Source of the DNA: an uncultured Acidobacteriia bacterium
Lineage (GTDB): Bacteria; Acidobacteriota; Terriglobia; Bryobacterales; Bryobacteraceae
Length of the DNA: 64,000 nt
Assembly: GCA_903892565.1 (NCBI GenBank)
Contig: CAITIX010000121.1
Span: 1 to 64,000 of the forward strand
Direction of reading: 5' to 3'
Shown: positions 27,952-35,933 of the stretch, one piece after another
Numbering within the stretch: position 1 is the first letter of the stretch
Layout of the letters: the number at the start of each line of letters is the position of its first letter
Made by a program: the position numbers and the translations under genes
The notes under the pieces: model-generated
Seen by the model: only the letters and a program-made list of their open reading frames with translations
What the model was told of the DNA's origin: nothing
Databases searched by the model: none

Positions 27952-28578
27952 ATGCGCAAAACTTATCTACTTCCCCTCTTTTTCGCGTTCTGTGCGGCGG
28001 CGTTTGCCGGTCCGTTCACGGTCACCGTTTCGGTGAATACCAGTAGCCTTTCCGGTACTACCGGTTCGGTGGATTGGCAACTGAACCCCGGCGCCGGATC
28101 GACACAGACGGCGAACGTAACAATTTCCAACATTAACGGCGCCACTTGGGTTGCGGGCGGTCCCGGCACCGCGTTTGACCTGGGCAACGTGACCGGTTCG
28201 CATATCGCAGGGCCGCTAACCATCAGTACGGCGGGCGGCGCTGCGACGAACGACGACTTCGAAAACATCACGTTCAGCAACAATCTTTCATTCCTGCTGA
28301 ACTTCAACGGACCCGCCGTCGTTTCTCCCAATGGTACGGCCACTTCGCCGATCACGTATTACTTTTCGCTGTTCACCGATACCAACGGCATCAACCCGGC
28401 GTTTTCGAGTGACGGATTGATCGCCAGTATCAACATCAATCCGGATGGTTCTGCGGTGAAGAGCGTCTTCAGCACGGCGGCCACGGTGACCTTCACGCCG
28501 GAACCCGCGACAATGGGGATGGTCGGCACTGCGCTAGGCCTTCTGGGTCTGGCAGGCTGGCGTCGTCGCAAGGCGTAA
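27952..28578 (+). CDS. PEP-CTERM sorting-domain protein
   Basis: A 208-residue exported protein with a signal peptide (1-19, ending AFAG) and a beta-rich Asn/Ser/Thr-rich body. The C terminus is TPEPATMGMVGTALGLLGLAGWRRRKA: a PEP motif, one membrane helix and a basic tail, the sorting signal cut by exosortase. Exosortase is not in this window. The ATG at 27952 has ACGGAG about 10 nt upstream, and the longer open frame starting in the previous gene is not used. It is likely an extracellular-matrix or surface protein. A strong terminator follows. Confidence 0.85.
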   Translation: MRKTYLLPLFFAFCAAAFAGPFTVTVSVNTSSLSGTTGSVDWQLNPGAGSTQTANVTISNINGATWVAGGPGTAFDLGNVTGSHIAGPLTISTAGGAATNDDFENITFSNNLSFLLNFNGPAVVSPNGTATSPITYYFSLFTDTNGINPAFSSDGLIASININPDGSAVKSVFSTAATVTFTPEPATMGMVGTALGLLGLAGWRRRKA

Positions 28579-28624
28579 TCCACATTGGCCTCGAGCCGAG
28601 CGATGCTCCGCGCTAAAAGATCGA

Positions 28625-28656
28625 CTCCCGGATCGTCGCACATCCGGGAGTTTTTT
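28625..28656 (+). terminator. Intrinsic terminator after the PEP-CTERM gene
   Basis: The stem CTCCCGGAT (28625-28633)/ATCCGGGAG (28642-28650) has an 8-nt loop and is followed by six T residues. Confidence 0.92.
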
Positions 28657-28773
28657 GTTGCGGCCCATATCGTCAACTGGCCGGGCGAAGTCCGCCGGGA
28701 GATCGACATGCCCCCAAAAAGCCATGTAAACTTGTTCGGGATAGAGTCAGCGTCACCCAATCAGGAGAAAAAA

Positions 28774-29922
28774 ATGAACTATCGCAACACTTGCGCCCGC
28801 TTGGCGCTCGGGGCCCTCGCATTCGCCGGCCTCTCGTTCGCGCAGAATGTGCCCGCGCAATTCGTCGTCACCGGCCCCGCCGCCGAAAAGATTCAGGACT
28901 TCACCACGATCAACATGGCCACGGCCGAAAAGATCGTGAACACCTGCATCGCCGCCGCCACTGCACAAGGCGTGCAGATCAGCATCATTGTGCTCGATAA
29001 CGACGGCAACCAGGTCTTCATGGATCGCATGGATGGCCAAGGCTATCTCAACATCATCACGGCGGATATGAAGGCCCGCACGGCGCTGACCCTGCGCGCG
29101 CCTAGCAAAACCATCATGAACGCGTCTCTGCAAGATCCGTCCCGCGAACTGCAATTCATTCAGATCGGCGAATTCCCCAACGGCGGCGGACTTCCCATCG
29201 TCGTCAATCATCAGATGATCGGCGCCGTGGGCGTTGGCGGTTCCGCTCCCAAGCCTCCCGTGTGGAGCGACGAAATTTGCGGACACCGCGCGCTGAAGGA
29301 AGTCATCGGCGCAGCGAACGTGCCGGATCTGCTCCCGGATGTCGCGCCGCAGCCGAACCCGAATGCCAACAGCATGCCGGTTCCGCGCTTCGCCACGGCC
29401 AATCCTCCCAAGACCGTTTTGTCGGCGGATTACGTCGTCGGCGGCAAAGGCGCAGCCAATGTATTCGATGGCAACCAGATCTCGCTCGCCACCGCGAAGA
29501 AGATTGCCAAAGCTTGCCGCGATTGGGCCACCGCACAAGGCCCGGGGCAGAGCCGCTCGATCTACATCCTGGACAACGCCGGCGAATTCGTCCACATGGA
29601 ACGCATGGATGGCCAGGTATCGAACAACATCCGCACGGCGCTGCTCAAGGCGCAGACGTCTCTGAAGACGCGTCAGCCTACTTCGGTGATCACCGCGCAG
29701 TTGAAAAATAATCCGAACGGCACGCCGCGCTCCACCACCTACTTCAATCTGTTCTCGAACGCCGGCGGACTGCCGATCGTTGTCGATGGCCAGATGATCG
29801 GCTCCATCGGCGTCGGCGGCGGCGCGGGCCCGGGCGCGGACGAAAATTGCGCGATCGAAGGCTTGAAAGCCGCCTTCGGCGATCACGTCACATTGCCTGT
29901 GTATCCGGCTGCAGCCAAGTAG
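28774..29922 (+). CDS. Secreted protein with two GlcG/HbpS (DUF336) domains
   Basis: A 382-residue exported protein (signal peptide 1-22, ending SFAQ). It contains two copies of the GlcG/HbpS fold, about 35-175 and 225-375. Each has the pattern IxxLDNxGxxxxMxRMDGQ, a helix rich in Ala/Thr/Leu, and GGLPIVVxxQMIGxxGVGG. Single-domain relatives include the haem-binding HbpS of Streptomyces and GlcG of unclear function. The tandem form suggests an internal dimer. The ATG at 28774 follows AGGAG (28762-28766); the longer frame upstream crosses the terminator. A terminator follows the gene, so it is monocistronic. Confidence 0.88.
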   Translation: MNYRNTCARLALGALAFAGLSFAQNVPAQFVVTGPAAEKIQDFTTINMATAEKIVNTCIAAATAQGVQISIIVLDNDGNQVFMDRMDGQGYLNIITADMKARTALTLRAPSKTIMNASLQDPSRELQFIQIGEFPNGGGLPIVVNHQMIGAVGVGGSAPKPPVWSDEICGHRALKEVIGAANVPDLLPDVAPQPNPNANSMPVPRFATANPPKTVLSADYVVGGKGAANVFDGNQISLATAKKIAKACRDWATAQGPGQSRSIYILDNAGEFVHMERMDGQVSNNIRTALLKAQTSLKTRQPTSVITAQLKNNPNGTPRSTTYFNLFSNAGGLPIVVDGQMIGSIGVGGGAGPGADENCAIEGLKAAFGDHVTLPVYPAAAK

Positions 29923-29970
29923 TGTCAGCCAAGTAGTCGGTTCCTAAAACACAATTCCACGCAGTTCCCG

Positions 29971-30008
29971 ACGGCGGCATCATGAAAGGTGCCGCCGTTT
30001 TGTTTTTG
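29971..30008 (+). terminator. Intrinsic terminator after the GlcG/HbpS gene
   Basis: The stem ACGGCGGCA (29971-29979)/TGCCGCCGT (29990-29998) has a 10-nt loop and is followed by a T-rich tract. Confidence 0.92.
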
Positions 30009-30118
30009 CATCATCCACCTGACAACCCCAGCCGGCCTCTCCTTGCCGGCCTTTCCTTGCCGTCTCTCCTTGCCCCCTCTCCTTGCCACCGGCGGAGCCA
30101 GGGTGTACGCTTCAACCG

Positions 30119-30430
30119 ATGTCCCTTCGACCTATCCGCAAGATGACCGGGATCGGCAATGTATTCCGCGCCGCCGAACTTGTGGACATCGCCGAGTATG
30201 AGCTCGAGATCTACGAAGAGAATCCGGAAGATCACGAGCATCACGGCGCGAACTGGACTCCCGGCGAGAAGAAGATCGTCGGCACGATCGTCGGCTCGCT
30301 GCCCATCCGCGAAAATCTCAGGCTCATTACCGAAGAAGATTACTCTCTCGATTTTTATTTACGCGATAGCTTCGGGTCGGTCGTGACGTTGCATCCCATG
30401 GTCGACAGCAGCGGCAAGCCCGTCACGTGA
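30119..30430 (+). CDS. Small hypothetical protein, 103 residues
   Basis: Not recognised. The protein is acidic (AEYELEIYEENPEDHEHH) with no signal peptide or membrane helix, so it is probably cytoplasmic. The ATG at 30119 (MSLRPIRK) is preferred over the in-frame codon 36 bases upstream. No good Shine-Dalgarno sequence is visible, and a weak TACGCT lies 7 nt upstream. Its regular codon use and the strong acidity argue for a real gene. Confidence 0.5.
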   Translation: MSLRPIRKMTGIGNVFRAAELVDIAEYELEIYEENPEDHEHHGANWTPGEKKIVGTIVGSLPIRENLRLITEEDYSLDFYLRDSFGSVVTLHPMVDSSGKPVT

Positions 30431-30783
30431 ATCCTCGCGCCCCGCACGCCGGGGCTAGTTCCCCGTCGACTGGGCGAGAGCCCAACAACGCGTGACTATA
30501 TATGGTCACTCCTGGCGGCATTTGGTTACGGCTTTCACGAGTCCGCAAAAACGGCAAAATCCACATCCACCGCATCACCAGCGTCCGAATCACCGCCCTG
30601 GAATACGAGTGGCCCTACTCCTGCTCTGAAAATGTCAATCGCGCAAAGCCCCGAAGGGTTCTGGTAGCTCTGTGTAGAGGTTAGAGACTTGTCTGGGCAA
30701 AACCACGATCCTGCCATTTTCGCGAGCGCTCCCTGGTTTGGCTCGTGCCGTCCAGGCTATCAAGACCCTTCGCGAGGGCCCGC
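30431..30783. other. Intergenic, no intact gene
   Basis: About 350 bases lie between the small acidic protein and the receiver-domain remnant. One 60-codon frame (30502-30684) has no recognisable protein character. The 3' end may be older decayed kinase sequence. Confidence 0.4.
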
Positions 30784-30868
30784 GACATGGAAGAGGGCGT
30801 CCACGCTGGATTTTTTCGCTATCTCGCCAAACCGATCCAGGTCCATGAGTTCCTGGATACATGGGAAT
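30784..30868 (+). pseudogene. Remnant of a hybrid histidine kinase receiver domain
   Basis: Translation in frame with the next gene gives DMEEGVHAGFFRYLAKPI followed by QVHEFLDTWE. This is the classic last third of a hybrid-kinase receiver domain (conserved AGFF-YL-KPI with the switch lysine). Nothing upstream in any frame gives the phospho-acceptor Asp or a kinase domain. It looks like the surviving tail of a deleted gene. The frame stays open into the next gene, so a fusion protein with a non-functional N terminus cannot be excluded. Confidence 0.65.
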
Positions 30869-30936
30869 GCTGCTCCGAGCTTCGCCACACAGACACAAGT
30901 AGTGGAGTCGCACGCAATAAGGGAGTCCGGAAGATC

Positions 30937-32121
30937 ATGATCGACGCAGCGGATATTCTGAACGCCCCCATTCTGGTGGTGGACGACAAGGAGGCCAATG
31001 TAGAGCTGCTCCAGGGCATGCTGCGCGTCGCCGGCTATACGTCCGTCCACTCCACCACCGATCCGAAGGCGGTCTGCGCACTGCACCGCAAGAACCGCTA
31101 CAGCCTCATCCTGCTCGATCTTCAGATGCCGGAAATGAACGGCTTCCAGGTGATGGAAGGGCTGAAGGAGATCGAAACAGACGGTTACTTGCCGGTGCTG
31201 GTTCTCACCGCGCATCCCGATCACAAGCTGCGCGCGCTCGAAGCCGGAGCCAAAGATTTCCTCAGTAAACCGTTCGATCTCGCCGAACTCCGCGCCCGCC
31301 TGCACAACCTTCTGGAAGTCCGCCTCCTGCACCTGGAATCGAAGGCGAATAGCAAAGCGCTGGATAAGATGATGAAGGAACTCGAAGCCAGCCGCCAGCG
31401 CGAGTTAGCCTTGGCGCAGGAAACGCAAAAGGCTTTACTCCCCCGCTTCATACCCCAGCTTGGGAATTATAAAATTCACGCGTTCAACAATCCAACGCGT
31501 CCCTTGGGAGGGAGTTTCTACGACATTCTGCAACGAAGTTCGGGGGAATGTGTCGGGGTTTTGGCGGATCTCTCGAGTAAGGGGATGTCTGCGGCACTGT
31601 TCGGCGCCATGATGCAGGGCGCGCTCCGAACGAAATTCCGCACAGGGATGGAACTGCCTCAAATCCGGGACGGGCTGGACGCTCTTCTGCATGAAAAAGC
31701 GCCAGGTCTCGAGTTCACGACGCTCTTTCTCTTTACGGTGGGTCGGGATGGCACAGGGCAGTTCATCAGCGTGGGAAAGAATCCGGCCCATCTGTATCGC
31801 GCCGCGACGAAAACCATAGAACAACTGGTCCCCGACGTTCCTGTCCCTGAGGAGGATGGCAGTTTCACCTCCAGCCAACCCCACGCGCTCCATCTGGAGA
31901 AAGGAGACATTCTGGTGGTGTCTTCCGATGGATTTGCGGACGTGGAAAACCTGAGGAACCATAGGTTCGGAGAGGAAAGACTGCGGGAGATCATCCAGCG
32001 CGAGGCCCACTTGGGAAGTGACGCGCTGGAGAAGAGCTTCCTCAAAGCCATCCAGGATTTCACGATGGGCACTCCGCAAACCGGCGACATCACCTTTGTG
32101 ATCGTTGAAAAATCTCACTGA
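30937..32121 (+). CDS. Receiver-PP2C (RsbU/SpoIIE-like) response regulator with an altered metal motif
   Basis: A 394-residue cytoplasmic protein. The receiver domain (about 10-125) has D16/D17, phospho-acceptor D61, T91 and K111. A coiled-coil linker (about 125-165) and a PP2C-type serine phosphatase domain of the RsbU/SpoIIE class (about 170-392) follow. Of the metal motifs, ADLSSKG, SSDGFADVEN and TGDIT are present. The first, normally GGDFYD, reads GGSFYD, so one metal-binding Asp is Ser. Such proteins usually act on an anti-sigma-factor antagonist; none is nearby. The ATG at 30937 was preferred because MIDAADILNAPILVVDD is a normal receiver start and a GGAAG site precedes it. Confidence 0.85.
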   Translation: MIDAADILNAPILVVDDKEANVELLQGMLRVAGYTSVHSTTDPKAVCALHRKNRYSLILLDLQMPEMNGFQVMEGLKEIETDGYLPVLVLTAHPDHKLRALEAGAKDFLSKPFDLAELRARLHNLLEVRLLHLESKANSKALDKMMKELEASRQRELALAQETQKALLPRFIPQLGNYKIHAFNNPTRPLGGSFYDILQRSSGECVGVLADLSSKGMSAALFGAMMQGALRTKFRTGMELPQIRDGLDALLHEKAPGLEFTTLFLFTVGRDGTGQFISVGKNPAHLYRAATKTIEQLVPDVPVPEEDGSFTSSQPHALHLEKGDILVVSSDGFADVENLRNHRFGEERLREIIQREAHLGSDALEKSFLKAIQDFTMGTPQTGDITFVIVEKSH

Positions 32122-32182
32122 GAATAAGGCAGCCGCATCCGTTACGCCCCGCCGCGTTCAGCAGCCGTCGCCGTGGTGGAAA

Positions 32183-32216
32183 TGCTATGATGCCTCCGTT
32201 CTGTACTCACCGGAGG
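32183..32216 (+). promoter_or_regulatory. Extended -10 box and Shine-Dalgarno of the metallo-hydrolase gene
   Basis: TGC-TATGAT (32183-32191) is a good extended -10. GGAGG at 32212-32216 lies 5 nt before the ATG at 32222. This gene therefore has a normal leader of about 25 nt, in contrast to the leaderless-type starts elsewhere in the window. Confidence 0.6.
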
Positions 32217-32221
32217 TACTC

Positions 32222-33193
32222 ATGAATATCACTTGGATTCCACGCTGCGGACTTCTCGCTGCACTCTGGGCAACGACCCTCTTTGCGCAATCGCGCGATA
32301 CGGCGGCCGCTCATGTCGCGCGCGCGAAAGCCGCCGCGGGACAAGAGCACGTGCAGTTGTTCCAGACCATCTGCGACCCCGCGCCTGTTCAACCGGCGGA
32401 TGCCACACCGCCTCGTTCAGAATGGCACGCCGAGCCGGTCAAGGTATTTGACAACTTGTATTTCGTTGGCCAGTCCGCCTACTCCGCCTGGGCCGTCACC
32501 ACATCGCAAGGGATCATCATCGTCGATGCCTTGTGGGATTACTCGGTGAAGGATGAAATCGCCGACGGCTTGAAAAAGCTCGGGCTTGATCCCGCGAACA
32601 TCAAGTACGTCCTGCTCAGTCATGGCCACATCGACCATGCGGGCGGCGCGTTTTACTTGCAAGAAAACTTTGGCGCTCACGTTATCGCCACGGCAACCGA
32701 TTGGGACATGATGGCACGCGACACCGGCTCCTGGCCCAAGCCCAAGCGCGACATGATCGCAACGGATGGGCAAAAACTCACGCTCGGCGACACCACGCTC
32801 ACGCTCTACATCACTCCCGGCCACACGCTCGGAACCATTTCGACGTTGATCCCGGTGAAGGACAACGGCACGCCGCACATGGTGGCCGAATGGGGCGGCA
32901 CGGCGTTCAACTGGCTGCGTTCTCCCGCGCGCTACATCACGCCGGAGCGTCCGAACAAGTTCTGGTTCGAGAGCTACGCGAACTCCGCGCAGCGTTTTCA
33001 GGAGATCGCCGCCAAAGCCGGTGCCGACGTTCTGATTTCGAATCACACCGCCTACGACGGATCCGTTACGAAGTTGCCGGCGCTCGCCAAGCGCAAGCCG
33101 GGAGATCCGAATCCGTACGTCATCGGGACCGATAGCGTGAAGCGCTATTTGACCGTCGCTCACGAATGCGCGGAAGCCGGACTACTGCGATAG
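32222..33193 (+). CDS. Subclass B3-like metallo-beta-lactamase-fold hydrolase
   Basis: A 323-residue exported protein with a signal peptide (about 1-22, ending LFAQ). The dizinc ligands of subclass B3 are all present: H134, H136, D138 and H139 in SHGHIDHAGG, H201 in TPGHTLGT and H275 in SNHTAYDG. B3 enzymes include carbapenemases, and the fold also hosts other hydrolases. Environmental acidobacterial members are common and many do not confer resistance. The substrate is therefore open. The start ATG has an ideal GGAGG site. Confidence 0.85.
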   Translation: MNITWIPRCGLLAALWATTLFAQSRDTAAAHVARAKAAAGQEHVQLFQTICDPAPVQPADATPPRSEWHAEPVKVFDNLYFVGQSAYSAWAVTTSQGIIIVDALWDYSVKDEIADGLKKLGLDPANIKYVLLSHGHIDHAGGAFYLQENFGAHVIATATDWDMMARDTGSWPKPKRDMIATDGQKLTLGDTTLTLYITPGHTLGTISTLIPVKDNGTPHMVAEWGGTAFNWLRSPARYITPERPNKFWFESYANSAQRFQEIAAKAGADVLISNHTAYDGSVTKLPALAKRKPGDPNPYVIGTDSVKRYLTVAHECAEAGLLR

Positions 33194-33227
33194 CCGTTGC
33201 AGGATTCCGATTTGCATCGTTCGCATG

Positions 33228-33233
33228 TAGAAT
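33228..33233 (+). promoter_or_regulatory. -10 box before the 33242 gene, leaderless layout
   Basis: TAGAAT ends 8 nt before the ATG at 33242, and no Shine-Dalgarno sequence lies between. Confidence 0.45.
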
Positions 33234-33241
33234 AGTCAGTC

Positions 33242-34084
33242 ATGCAAGGCTACGCGAATAACGCACCGCATCGCACAAGAGACCTAGCGCTCGTGTGCGC
33301 TACCTTAGCGATCTTCTGCGCTCTACCCGTCACGGCGCAAACATCCGCAGCGCAAACATCCGCAGCGCAAACATCCGCAGCGCAAACATCCGCAGCGCAA
33401 ACATCCGCAGCGAAGGCTCCATCGAACAGCGTCGATCTCTCCGGCACATACAAGATCCAGTTTCAGAACGCCCCCGGATCGCGCAATCTGCCTGCAGGAC
33501 AAGGCGGTGCGACGGCCAGAACAAGAGCCTATAAAGTCGACGGTCACGCGCCTCCGCTCTTGCCGTGGGCGCAGCAGCTTTACGAGGAACGCATTGCGGC
33601 CACCGAAAAGGGCGAGCCCTTTCGCCATTTGATGACGAAGTGCCTGCCGCAGGGCATGCCTCTCGCGTCGATGTTCGCGTTTTACCCGGTGCAGCTTCTG
33701 CAAACCGCCGAACAGGTGACCATCCTCTTTGAGGAGCAGAATCACTTCCGGATCATTCGCATGAATCAGCAGCACCCCGAGGATCCGGACCCTTCGTTTT
33801 TCGGCGACGCAGTGGGCAAATGGGAAAACGGCACGCTGGTGATCGATACCATCGCGATCCGCGACGACACCACGCTGGATTTCCTTGGGCTGCCGCACTC
33901 GCCTGAGTTGCACGTCATCGAGCGCATGCGCAAAGTCGATGAGAACACGCTCGAGAGCCACATCACGCTCGAAGACCCCAAAGCATTTAAAGAAAAATGG
34001 GACGCCGTGGCGATCTGGAAACGCCAGCCTGCGTCCGACGGAATCCGGGAGTACATTTGTGAAAACACGCGCTATTTTGAATAG
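33242..34084 (+). CDS. Secreted protein, C-terminal domain shared with the WLxYPT family, with QTSAA repeats
   Basis: The function is unknown. The 280-residue protein has a signal peptide (about 1-32, ending VTAQ). At the cleavage site begin five QTSAA pentapeptides (residues 33-57). The C-terminal half carries VGKWENGTLVIDT and a block ending in ICENTRYFE, clearly related to the proteins at 863 and 47129, but the N-terminal WLxYPT segment is missing. It overlaps the DUF6152 gene by 26 nt; both should be exported and may act together. The ATG follows TAGAAT by 8 nt. Confidence 0.75.
   Translation: MQGYANNAPHRTRDLALVCATLAIFCALPVTAQTSAAQTSAAQTSAAQTSAAQTSAAKAPSNSVDLSGTYKIQFQNAPGSRNLPAGQGGATARTRAYKVDGHAPPLLPWAQQLYEERIAATEKGEPFRHLMTKCLPQGMPLASMFAFYPVQLLQTAEQVTILFEEQNHFRIIRMNQQHPEDPDPSFFGDAVGKWENGTLVIDTIAIRDDTTLDFLGLPHSPELHVIERMRKVDENTLESHITLEDPKAFKEKWDAVAIWKRQPASDGIREYICENTRYFE
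33335..33409 (+). repeat. Five exact 15-bp tandem repeats at a signal-peptide cleavage site
   Basis: Five identical copies of GCGCAAACATCCGCA encode QTSAA five times. Identical copies suggest recent expansion. The unit preserves the frame. Confidence 0.9.
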
Positions 34085-34463
34085 TCCGGCGATCTTTCTT
34101 TTTCTGGCCTCATTGCTATTGCCGGTTCTGGCGTTGGCCCACCACAGTTTCGAGATGTTCGACGTGGAGAAGACCGTGGTGCTCACCGGCACCGTAAAGC
34201 AGTGGCAGTGGACCAATCCGCATGTGTGGATTCAGCTGAACGCGCAGCAAGACGGCGCGGTCACGGAATGGAGCTTGGAAGGCGTCAGCGTCAATCAACT
34301 GGAGCGGCAAGGCTGGAAGCGCAACATGTTGAGCGTGGGCGATGCGGTATCCATCACCATTCATCCTTTGCGCAACGGAAAACCCGGCGGACAGTGGCTC
34401 AAAGTGACCGGCGCCGACGGCAAGCAGATCGGCTTGGTGGCTCCCGCTGTGCCAGGGAAGTAA
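34059..34463 (+). CDS. DUF6152-family exported protein
   Basis: A 134-residue protein starting at GTG 34059 with a signal peptide that ends LALAHHSF; His-His-Ser-Phe directly after the cleavage site is typical of DUF6152. The core is a small beta domain (VVLTGTVKQWQWTNPHVWIQL ... GDAVSITIHPLRNGKPGG) that looks like an OB-type fold. Relatives are often found beside secreted WLxYPT-family proteins, as here with the gene upstream. The start lies inside the previous gene and opens a clean signal peptide. The gene ends 7 nt before the convergent PepSY gene. Its biochemical role is unknown. Confidence 0.8.
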   Translation: MKTRAILNSPAIFLFLASLLLPVLALAHHSFEMFDVEKTVVLTGTVKQWQWTNPHVWIQLNAQQDGAVTEWSLEGVSVNQLERQGWKRNMLSVGDAVSITIHPLRNGKPGGQWLKVTGADGKQIGLVAPAVPGK

Positions 34464-34470
34464 TCGCGCT

Positions 34471-35760
34471 TCAGCTCGCCACCAGCGTGGCGTCTTTTTC
34501 TTTTTCCTTCGCTACCGGGACAGGACGCTTCCGGCGTTTGCGCCAATTACTGAAGCGCCTGAGTGAAAGCGCAATGCCCGTGTACACCAACATGCCTCCG
34601 CCTGCAGTCACGACCAGCGCAAGAGTTTCACCGGGAGTCCCCAGAATCTCTCCCGTGTGCATGTAGCGAAGCGTATCTTCAATCCTGCGGCCCAAGGTTT
34701 CCGCTTCAACCGGCGTCCATCTGAGGACTTGGCCGCTGTCGCGAGCCACCATCAGCGTTCCGGCCTCCTGCGGCTCTCCCCCGTTTGATTTGTCGATCGT
34801 GAACGAAAACGCGGCGTTTTGATTCTCCGGAATCCTCGCGCGTACCAGATTCCAGCCAGGAACTTGCTGCTCAGCCACAGCCAGCGCGGCATTCAAGCCT
34901 GCCACGTTCAACGGCCTTGCTTCCTCGCGCGGACGCTCGCCACCGTTTCCAGGACCCGCGGCATCCTCGCGAGGCCCACCGCCCTTCTTCGCAAACTGAT
35001 CGCCGCCCTTGCCCTTCTTCCCTCCGCCCTTTTTCTTCTTCTTGCCTTTTTTATCGTCGCCCTGCTGTGAACTATCGGTGGCGCTATAGATCGCGCTTCT
35101 GACTCCTTCGTAGGACATCTCGATCGCCGAACCCACAATCAACACCAGCGGTAGCCACGCCCACACGCCGATCACATTGTGCCAGTTGAAGTCGCGCGCC
35201 TTGCCCGTCGCCTTTTTGCGAAACAGCAGCACGGGCTTGAAATGCTGCCACGTCATCTTGCGCGGGATCCACAAATAAATGCCGCTCAGCAGAATGAAGA
35301 AAAAGATCACATTGGCCGCGTTGAAAATCTGCTCGGCCGCATTACGCTGCTTGCCTTCCAGGCCCATCCAGCGATGCAAATGATTCACGGAGCGGAAAAA
35401 CTGCCGGCTCCCTGTGGTATTGAATCCCAAAAACTTGCCCGTGTACGGATCGAAGTAATGGCTGCCCTCGTTTTCTGTCATATCGTCCGTGGAAAATCCG
35501 ACGGGTTCGGTGGGGCTCGAATAAAACGTTACTTCCTGCGGCGTGATGTCGGCTTCTTTGTGAACTTGAGCGATCAGATCTTCGGCCGGGAGCTTCGGAG
35601 TACCCGCAGCCGCCGGTGTGTAGGGCACCGTCTGGTGACGCTCCCAGTTATTGATCTGCTTTTCGTACGTAAGAATGATCCCGGTGACGCACTTTTCCAG
35701 GATGATCAGTCCCGCACAAAGTCCCAGGCATAAGTGGAACCAAAAGAAGAATTTCCGCAT
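34471..35760 (-). CDS. PepSY-associated transmembrane protein with a Lys/Gly-rich insertion
   Basis: A 429-residue inner-membrane protein with four helices (about 5-27, 148-168, 194-215, 378-398) and two periplasmic PepSY-like parts. The segment NHLHRWMG has the conserved His pattern of the PiuB/FSD1-like family, proposed to reduce iron-siderophore complexes or bind haem. Residues about 232-280 are an unusual run of Lys, Gly and Asp that is absent from typical members. AAAAGG lies just upstream of the ATG at 35758-35760. A second, distinct PepSY protein is at 39921. Confidence 0.85.
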   Translation of the reverse strand: MRKFFFWFHLCLGLCAGLIILEKCVTGIILTYEKQINNWERHQTVPYTPAAAGTPKLPAEDLIAQVHKEADITPQEVTFYSSPTEPVGFSTDDMTENEGSHYFDPYTGKFLGFNTTGSRQFFRSVNHLHRWMGLEGKQRNAAEQIFNAANVIFFFILLSGIYLWIPRKMTWQHFKPVLLFRKKATGKARDFNWHNVIGVWAWLPLVLIVGSAIEMSYEGVRSAIYSATDSSQQGDDKKGKKKKKGGGKKGKGGDQFAKKGGGPREDAAGPGNGGERPREEARPLNVAGLNAALAVAEQQVPGWNLVRARIPENQNAAFSFTIDKSNGGEPQEAGTLMVARDSGQVLRWTPVEAETLGRRIEDTLRYMHTGEILGTPGETLALVVTAGGGMLVYTGIALSLRRFSNWRKRRKRPVPVAKEKEKDATLVAS

Positions 35761-35933
35761 TTACCTTTTCCCCGAAGCGCTCGCGTTTTGCCCCTGCCGC
35801 CCATGAGCGGCATCATAGACTCCGAGTATAGGGAGGGAACTTGAGGATTCCGTTAGAAAATCGGGCCAGAGTGTTAGCAGACCGTAAAGAATCGGCGCGG
35901 GAAATTGCGATACCCGTCTACGTGACGACGCGG

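Noticed and set aside
30502-30684. A 60-codon frame between the small acidic gene and the kinase remnant
   Set aside because: No start signal, no protein-like composition and no family resemblance.
33335-33409. A CRISPR array
   Set aside because: The 15-bp units are contiguous without spacers and lie within a coding frame.
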